From the NCBI GenBank assembly GCA_020025775.1, contig JAHHRN010000007.1:80369-144368 (forward strand): DNA of 64,000 bases, given 5' to 3'. Below, piece after piece: positions 59,571 to 64,000 of the stretch. The position numbers and the translations under genes are program-made. How positions within the stretch are numbered: position 1 is the stretch's first letter; every line of letters starts with the position of its first letter. A model generated the notes under the pieces. It made no database searches and had not been told where the DNA came from. It worked only from the letters and a program-made list of their open reading frames with translations. Source of the DNA: Acutalibacter sp. (GTDB taxonomy: Bacteria; Bacillota; Clostridia; Oscillospirales; Acutalibacteraceae).

Positions 59571-61103
59571 ATGAAAGCGAAACTTCAACACATGCGGCAA
59601 AAAATTTCGCATCGTTTTAATCACCAGTCCCTGTTTGCCAAATATTTTTCCGTGTTCTTCATCATGGTTTTTATTTGCTTTCTTGTGCTGGGCATGACGC
59701 TTTCTCTCTTCGTTTCCAATTACTGGACAGCGCAAAAAGAGCATATCTTAAAAGAGAATGCCAAAACAGTCGCAGAAAACAGCTCCCACGTGCTGACCTC
59801 CTGGTTACAGGAGGAGCCGGAGGGCGCGATTCTCTTTGTCTCCAATACGCTGACCACGGTTTCGCGTGCGATTGATGCGGATGTATTTATTTGCGATACC
59901 AACGGACGTGTCATTCTTTGTAAGGAACTGATGACCTCAGAAATCGAAATGCGTCCGAACGGGGCGTGTGAGATTCACAACGCCTATCAAATTCCTCAGG
60001 AAGTGTTGGAAAAGGTCAATGACGGCGGCTTCTGCACCCGTGGCAAATTAGGCGGCGTGTACGAGCATTCCCATTTGGTTGCCGCAGAGCCACTTTTGGC
60101 TTACGGCGATATTATCGGCTATGTGTTCGCCGCAGAGCCTGTAAGTCTGCGCTTTAAGGATTATATCTTTGATGTTGTGCGGATGTTTATTTTCGCTTCT
60201 CTGTTGGCACTTTCTATCGGCTTCGTGGTGATTTATGTGTTCACCTATAACCTCGTGCGTCCCTTAAATGAGATGTCTAAGGCGACCAAGGCGTATGCAA
60301 CGGGCGATTTCAGCCCACGTGTGCGTGTCCGAGGGGAGGATGAGCTGGCAGAGCTGATGACGGCGTTCAACCAAATGGCGACGGCGCTTTCCATTCAGGA
60401 ATCCACCAGACGCAGCTTTGTGGCGAATGTCTCCCATGAGCTGAAAACGCCGATGACAACAATCGGTGGCTTCATTGACGGCATCTTAGACGGCACGATT
60501 TCGCCCGAACAGCAAAATCATTATTTGGAAATTGTTTCCAACGAAACAAAGCGCTTGGCGCGACTGGTTACGGCGATGCTCAATATGTCGAAAATCGAAG
60601 CGGGCGAATTACAGCTTCAGCTGAAGGATTTCGATTTGACGCAGGAGATTTTCAGCACCATGCTGAACTTCGAGCAAATCATCGAAAAGAAAAATATCCG
60701 CGTAGAGGGGCTCGATGCTTTACAGCCGACCATGATTCGTGCGGATAAGGATATGCTGCATCAAGTCATTTACAACTTGACGGATAACGCAGTCAAGTTC
60801 ACCGAAAACGGGGCAATTCAGGTCTTTGTTTCTCAAAATGCCGTGGAAACAACCGTCAGCATCCGTAATACCGGTGCGGGCATTTCCTCCGAAGAGCTTT
60901 CCCGCGTATTTGAGCGTTTCTATAAGGTCGATAAGTCGAGAAGTTATGATGTCAAGGGCGCAGGTCTTGGGCTTTATATCTGCAAAACGATTATCGAAAT
61001 GCACGGCGGAACGATTTGGGTACGCAGTGCCGAAAACGAGTTTACGGAGTTCTCTTTCACCATTCCGAAAGAAATAAAACCGCTCGAAAAGAAACACAAA
61101 TAA
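59571..61103 (+). CDS. Sensor histidine kinase
   Basis: A 510-residue kinase: helix 1 (VFFIMVFICFLVLGMTLSLFV, about 25-47), an extracytoplasmic sensor of about 150 residues, helix 2 (MFIFASLLALSIGFVVIYVFTY, about 202-224), HAMP (LVRPLNEMSKATKAYATGDF), HisKA with phospho-acceptor His289 in NVSHELKTPMT, then HATPase with N (YNLTDNAVKF), G1 (NTGAGI), F and G2 (GAGLGLYI) boxes. Partner of the preceding regulator. With the HtrA gene next door a cell-envelope stress role is likely. Confidence 0.95.
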   Translation: MKAKLQHMRQKISHRFNHQSLFAKYFSVFFIMVFICFLVLGMTLSLFVSNYWTAQKEHILKENAKTVAENSSHVLTSWLQEEPEGAILFVSNTLTTVSRAIDADVFICDTNGRVILCKELMTSEIEMRPNGACEIHNAYQIPQEVLEKVNDGGFCTRGKLGGVYEHSHLVAAEPLLAYGDIIGYVFAAEPVSLRFKDYIFDVVRMFIFASLLALSIGFVVIYVFTYNLVRPLNEMSKATKAYATGDFSPRVRVRGEDELAELMTAFNQMATALSIQESTRRSFVANVSHELKTPMTTIGGFIDGILDGTISPEQQNHYLEIVSNETKRLARLVTAMLNMSKIEAGELQLQLKDFDLTQEIFSTMLNFEQIIEKKNIRVEGLDALQPTMIRADKDMLHQVIYNLTDNAVKFTENGAIQVFVSQNAVETTVSIRNTGAGISSEELSRVFERFYKVDKSRSYDVKGAGLGLYICKTIIEMHGGTIWVRSAENEFTEFSFTIPKEIKPLEKKHK

Positions 61104-61194
61104 AATATAAGATTTCTTTAAACCTTATTCATATGAAGTTAACATAAGCGCAAGATACTATAGATAATGACTTTCAAAGGAGGAACACAGGATT

Positions 61195-62673
61195 ATGTGT
61201 GACGACTTAAATAATACACCGCATGAGGATGCGAAACCCCAAAGCTTCGAGGGTACTCCGGAGCCTCAAACGCAAGGTACAGCACAGCGTGCCCCGCAAA
61301 ATGAACCGCATCCTAACTATGGTTATCCATATGCTTCGGGGCAAATGCCGGGCAGTCAGCCTACCGGCTCCTACACACAGCCGAATCAGGCGGCAGGCTA
61401 CACAGCAGGTTATGCACCCGTTCCGCCGGTGCCGCCGAAAAAGAAGAAAAAGAAAACAGGGCTTATTGTTTTCCTTTCCATTTTAGGGGCTTGTGTCTTA
61501 ATCAGTATCATCGGCGTTATCTTTGCTGCTGTTACCGACGGCAAACCCCACCTTAATTCTCCCGATGTTTCGGCAGATATTGAAATCGGCGATTCTCCCA
61601 TTGCACCGACCAAAGATGAAAATGGTGCGCTCACCGCAAAAGGTGTTTATGAAAAGGTAAAAGATGCTTCTGTAGGTGTTTTGGTTTATAAAAACAGCTC
61701 CTTCAGCAACACCTCTTTAGCAGGGCAGGGTAGCGGCGTCATTGTCGGTGAGGACAAAACTCACACCTTTACCTACGTTGTAACCTGTGCCCACGTAATC
61801 AACGGCGGTGAAACTGTTAAGGTACAGCTCCATGATGAAACCCAGTACGATGCAGTCATCGTCGGTTATGATTCCAGAACCGACATCGGCGTGCTTCGTT
61901 TACGTGTGACTGGTCTTACCGCTTGCGAAATCGGCGATTCCGATAAGCTTTCGGTCGGCGAACCGGTATTTGCTATCGGTAACCCCGGCGGCGTTTCCTT
62001 TGCCGGTTCCTTTACAGACGGTATGGTTTCCGCAATCTCCCGTCCGGTAGACAGCGAAATCGGTTACGAAATGCTTTGCATTCAGCATACCGCGGCCATT
62101 AACCCCGGTAACTCCGGCGGTGCATTGGTCAATGCTTACGGTCAGCTTGTCGGCATTAACTCTTCTAAAATTGCCGGCGAAGGCTTCGAGGGCATGGGCT
62201 TCTCTGTACCGAGCAAGACCGTAAAAGAAGTTTTCGACGAAATCGTAGCCCACGGCTATGTTACCAACCGTGCAAAGCTTGGTATTCAGTATTTCCCGGC
62301 TTCTTCCAATCAGATGTACAGCATGATTGTCGGCGCCAACCACTTGCCGGCAGGCACGATTGTTATTCAGTCTGTCACCACAGACAGCGACCTTGCAAAT
62401 CAAGATATTCAAAAGGGCGATATGGTTACCAAGGTCAACGGCAAGGAACTCGATAATGCAGATATTCTGCCGGATGTGATTGAAAACGCTAACGTCGGGG
62501 ATGAAATCACCTTGACCATCAGCCGCGTAGATGTGAAAAACAACTACGAATTGCACGAATTTGAAGTGAAGGTCAAATTGATTGAAGATAAAGGTACGGC
62601 GGCACCGACTACAGAACCGACCTCCGACCACGGCTTTTATAATCCCTTCAGCGACTTTGGTTTCGGTCAATAA
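61195..62673 (+). CDS. HtrA/DegP-like serine protease with PDZ domain
   Basis: A 492-residue protein. The first 80 residues are cytosolic and rich in Pro, Gln and Asn, ending in PKKKKKKTG; a helix follows (LIVFLSILGACVLISIIGVIFAAV). The trypsin-like domain has His in VVTCAHVI, Asp in RTDIGVLRL and Ser in NPGNSGGALVN; the PDZ domain (about 370-465) has KGDMVTKVNGKELDN. It degrades misfolded proteins outside the membrane. AAAGGAGG precedes the ATG. It follows a two-component system, like CssRS with HtrA in Bacillus. Confidence 0.93.
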   Translation: MCDDLNNTPHEDAKPQSFEGTPEPQTQGTAQRAPQNEPHPNYGYPYASGQMPGSQPTGSYTQPNQAAGYTAGYAPVPPVPPKKKKKKTGLIVFLSILGACVLISIIGVIFAAVTDGKPHLNSPDVSADIEIGDSPIAPTKDENGALTAKGVYEKVKDASVGVLVYKNSSFSNTSLAGQGSGVIVGEDKTHTFTYVVTCAHVINGGETVKVQLHDETQYDAVIVGYDSRTDIGVLRLRVTGLTACEIGDSDKLSVGEPVFAIGNPGGVSFAGSFTDGMVSAISRPVDSEIGYEMLCIQHTAAINPGNSGGALVNAYGQLVGINSSKIAGEGFEGMGFSVPSKTVKEVFDEIVAHGYVTNRAKLGIQYFPASSNQMYSMIVGANHLPAGTIVIQSVTTDSDLANQDIQKGDMVTKVNGKELDNADILPDVIENANVGDEITLTISRVDVKNNYELHEFEVKVKLIEDKGTAAPTTEPTSDHGFYNPFSDFGFGQ

Positions 62674-62681
62674 TCTATAGC

Positions 62682-62720
62682 AAAAAGCACCTGCGCAAGA
62701 GGGCGTGGGTGCTTTTCTTT
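62682..62720 (+). terminator. Terminator after the HtrA gene
   Basis: AAAAGCACC pairs with GGGTGCTTTT around GCGC-rich inner bases, then TTCTTTTG. Confidence 0.8.
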
Positions 62721-62792
62721 TGCTTTGTGCATTGACACGCTGTAAAATGAATATTATAATTTATAGTAATGAGAAAAAGGAGCGAATCAGCT

Positions 62793-63293
62793 ATGTTTAA
62801 AGAAACTAATTTACGTGCTTTAGAAGGCTCTCCCGTTAAGATGATTGCAGAGGATTGGGCACTCTTGACCGCCGGTAACGAGGCACATTTTAACACCATG
62901 ACCGTCAGCTGGGGCGGCGTAGGCGAGCTTTGGGGCAGAGATGTGGCTTTTGTCTTTGTTCGTCCGCAGAGATATACCTATGAATTTATGGAAAACAGTG
63001 ATACCTTCACTTTAACCTTCTTCGGCGGCGATTATAAAAAAGAACTCGGCATTTGCGGCAAGGTTTCCGGCAGAGATACCGACAAAGTCAAAGAAACCGG
63101 CCTTACCCCGTGGGCAGTCGAGAACGGCGTTTCCTTTAAAGAGGCGAAAACCGTTATGGTCTGCAAGAAGATTGCCGTTTCCGATATGAAACCCGAAAGC
63201 TTCTTGGATGAAAGCATCAAAAACAATTACCACGGCGATGATTACCACAGAATTTATGTCGGCGAGGTTTTAAAGGTCTATGTTGCCGAATAA
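62793..63293 (+). CDS. Flavin-reductase-like FMN-binding protein
   Basis: A 166-residue protein; ATG 62793 has AAAAGGAG about 10 nt upstream (an earlier ATG at 62769 precedes the site). WALLTAGNEAHFNTMTVSWGGVGELWGRDVAFVFVRPQRYTYEFMENSDTFTL is the split-barrel flavin-binding pattern of the flavin reductase/HpaC-like family, here of the clostridial 'flavin reductase family protein' kind. It would reduce or bind FMN; electron partner unknown. Single gene. Confidence 0.85.
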   Translation: MFKETNLRALEGSPVKMIAEDWALLTAGNEAHFNTMTVSWGGVGELWGRDVAFVFVRPQRYTYEFMENSDTFTLTFFGGDYKKELGICGKVSGRDTDKVKETGLTPWAVENGVSFKEAKTVMVCKKIAVSDMKPESFLDESIKNNYHGDDYHRIYVGEVLKVYVAE

Positions 63294-63335
63294 GAAAGAT
63301 TTTTAAAGAATTTTAAAAAAACTTTCAAAAAAGAC

Positions 63336-63364
63336 TTGCAATTTGTAAGGAGCTGTGTTATACT
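63336..63364 (+). promoter_or_regulatory. Promoter of the first 5S rRNA gene
   Basis: TTGCAA (63336-63341), 17 nt, TATACT (63359-63364). In the leader TTGAGA (63375) can pair with TCTCAA (63400) before the mature 5' end. Confidence 0.8.
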
Positions 63365-63407
63365 AACAAAGTACTTGAGAGATGACGTATAACACAGTTT
63401 CTCAAAA

Positions 63408-63523
<116 letters not shown>

Positions 63524-63532
63524 ATTACAAAA

Positions 63533-63562
63533 GTAGTTCTCCAATAGGGGAGCTATTTTTTT
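63533..63562 (+). terminator. Terminator of 5S copy 1
   Basis: TAGTTCTCC-AATA-GGGGAGCTA, then a run of seven T. Confidence 0.88.
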
Positions 63563-63611
63563 GTCCTTTTTTAAAGCTAAAAAAGAAATTTAAAAAACTT
63601 TCAAAAAAGGC

Positions 63612-63640
63612 TTGCAATTTTAAAACAACTGTGGTATACT
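63612..63640 (+). promoter_or_regulatory. Promoter of the second 5S rRNA gene
   Basis: TTGCAA (63612-63617), 17 nt, TATACT (63635-63640). Confidence 0.8.
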
Positions 63641-63682
63641 AATCAAGTACTTGAGAGATGACCTTTATAGAGTTTCTCAAAA

Positions 63683-63798
<116 letters not shown>

Positions 63799-63886
63799 AT
63801 TACAAAAGTAGTTCTCCAATAGGGGAGCTATTTTTTTGTCCTTTTTTAAAGCTAAAAAAGAAATTTAAAAAACTTTCAAAAAAGGC

Positions 63887-63915
63887 TTGCAATTTTAAAA
63901 CAACTGTGGTATACT
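63887..63915 (+). promoter_or_regulatory. Promoter of the third 5S rRNA gene
   Basis: Same TTGCAA-17-TATACT as copy 2, 275 nt on; the whole interval between copies 2 and 3 repeats the one between 1 and 2. Confidence 0.8.
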
Positions 63916-63957
63916 AATCAAGTACTTGAGAGATGACCTTTATAGAGTTTCTCAAAA

Positions 63958-64000
63958 GTCGGTGTTTATTGCGATGAGGGTCCACCCGTTCCCATTCCGA
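63958..64000 (+). rRNA. rrf: 5S ribosomal RNA, copy 3 (cut by window)
   Basis: The first 43 nt of a third identical 5S gene reach the window edge. Confidence 0.92.

Overview
The window looks like a chromosomal segment of a Gram-positive anaerobe of the Clostridia, most like a gut Oscillospiraceae/Ruminococcaceae-type bacterium. This is inferred from gene content and strong AGGAGG-type ribosome sites; no 16S rRNA is present. Supporting signs are an FHA-FtsW-PBP cluster, a PdaA-type deacetylase, pyruvate formate-lyase fermentation, sodium-linked transport, and use of host-glycan sugars (L-fucose, sialic acid). No phage, transposase or CRISPR array was seen.

Layout. 1-6.5 kb: a cut-off PLP decarboxylase and an AraC regulator, divergent from an L-fucose operon (isomerase, kinase, mutarotase, aldolase). 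6.5-9.8 kb: an XRE regulator with palindromic operators facing a two-gene membrane/secreted module, then TrmL, a tiny protein and a PdaA-like deacetylase. 9.8-15.8 kb: a DUF4874/DUF4832-like protein, a membrane-embedded M28 peptidase, a small HTH pair, an acyl-CoA synthetase and an AIM24-family protein. 16-20 kb: a TrpXYZ-type ABC importer with a divergent LysR gene. 20-28 kb: a lipoprotein, three tRNA genes, an NSS sodium symporter, the PBP/FtsW/FHA cluster and an NhaC antiporter. 28.1-28.8 kb: a gene-free stretch that appears to encode a highly folded RNA ending in a 10-codon ORF and a strong terminator. 28.8-34 kb: a shikimate operon (aroB, aroA, aroC, chorismate mutase, aroE-aroK fusion, aroQ). 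34-38 kb: a pyruvate formate-lyase locus in which the enzyme is split.

38-44 kb: a membrane-anchored EEP-family hydrolase, a sialidase without a signal peptide, an SGNH hydrolase, a tRNA-Arg preceded by degenerate copies of its own 3' end, and a patatin. 44-49.7 kb: a hydrolase-TetR-RND-lipoprotein operon behind two palindromic operators. 49.8-56.6 kb: a complete F-type ATP synthase operon whose c subunit has a two-carboxylate signature pointing to sodium coupling and whose epsilon subunit lacks the C-terminal domain. 56.7-63.3 kb: a membrane protein, GalM, a two-component system followed by an HtrA protease, and a flavin-reductase-like protein. 63.3 kb to the end: tandem 5S rRNA genes, each with its own promoter and terminator.

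Fucose, sialic acid and GalM genes feed sugars to glycolysis, and pyruvate formate-lyase disposes of pyruvate. NhaC, the NSS symporter and the ATP synthase fit a sodium-based membrane economy. The most unusual items are the split pyruvate formate-lyase with an extra cysteine-rich paralog of its radical subunit, and the structured RNA at 28.4-28.7 kb. All assignments come from reading the sequence and from family knowledge; no database search was run.
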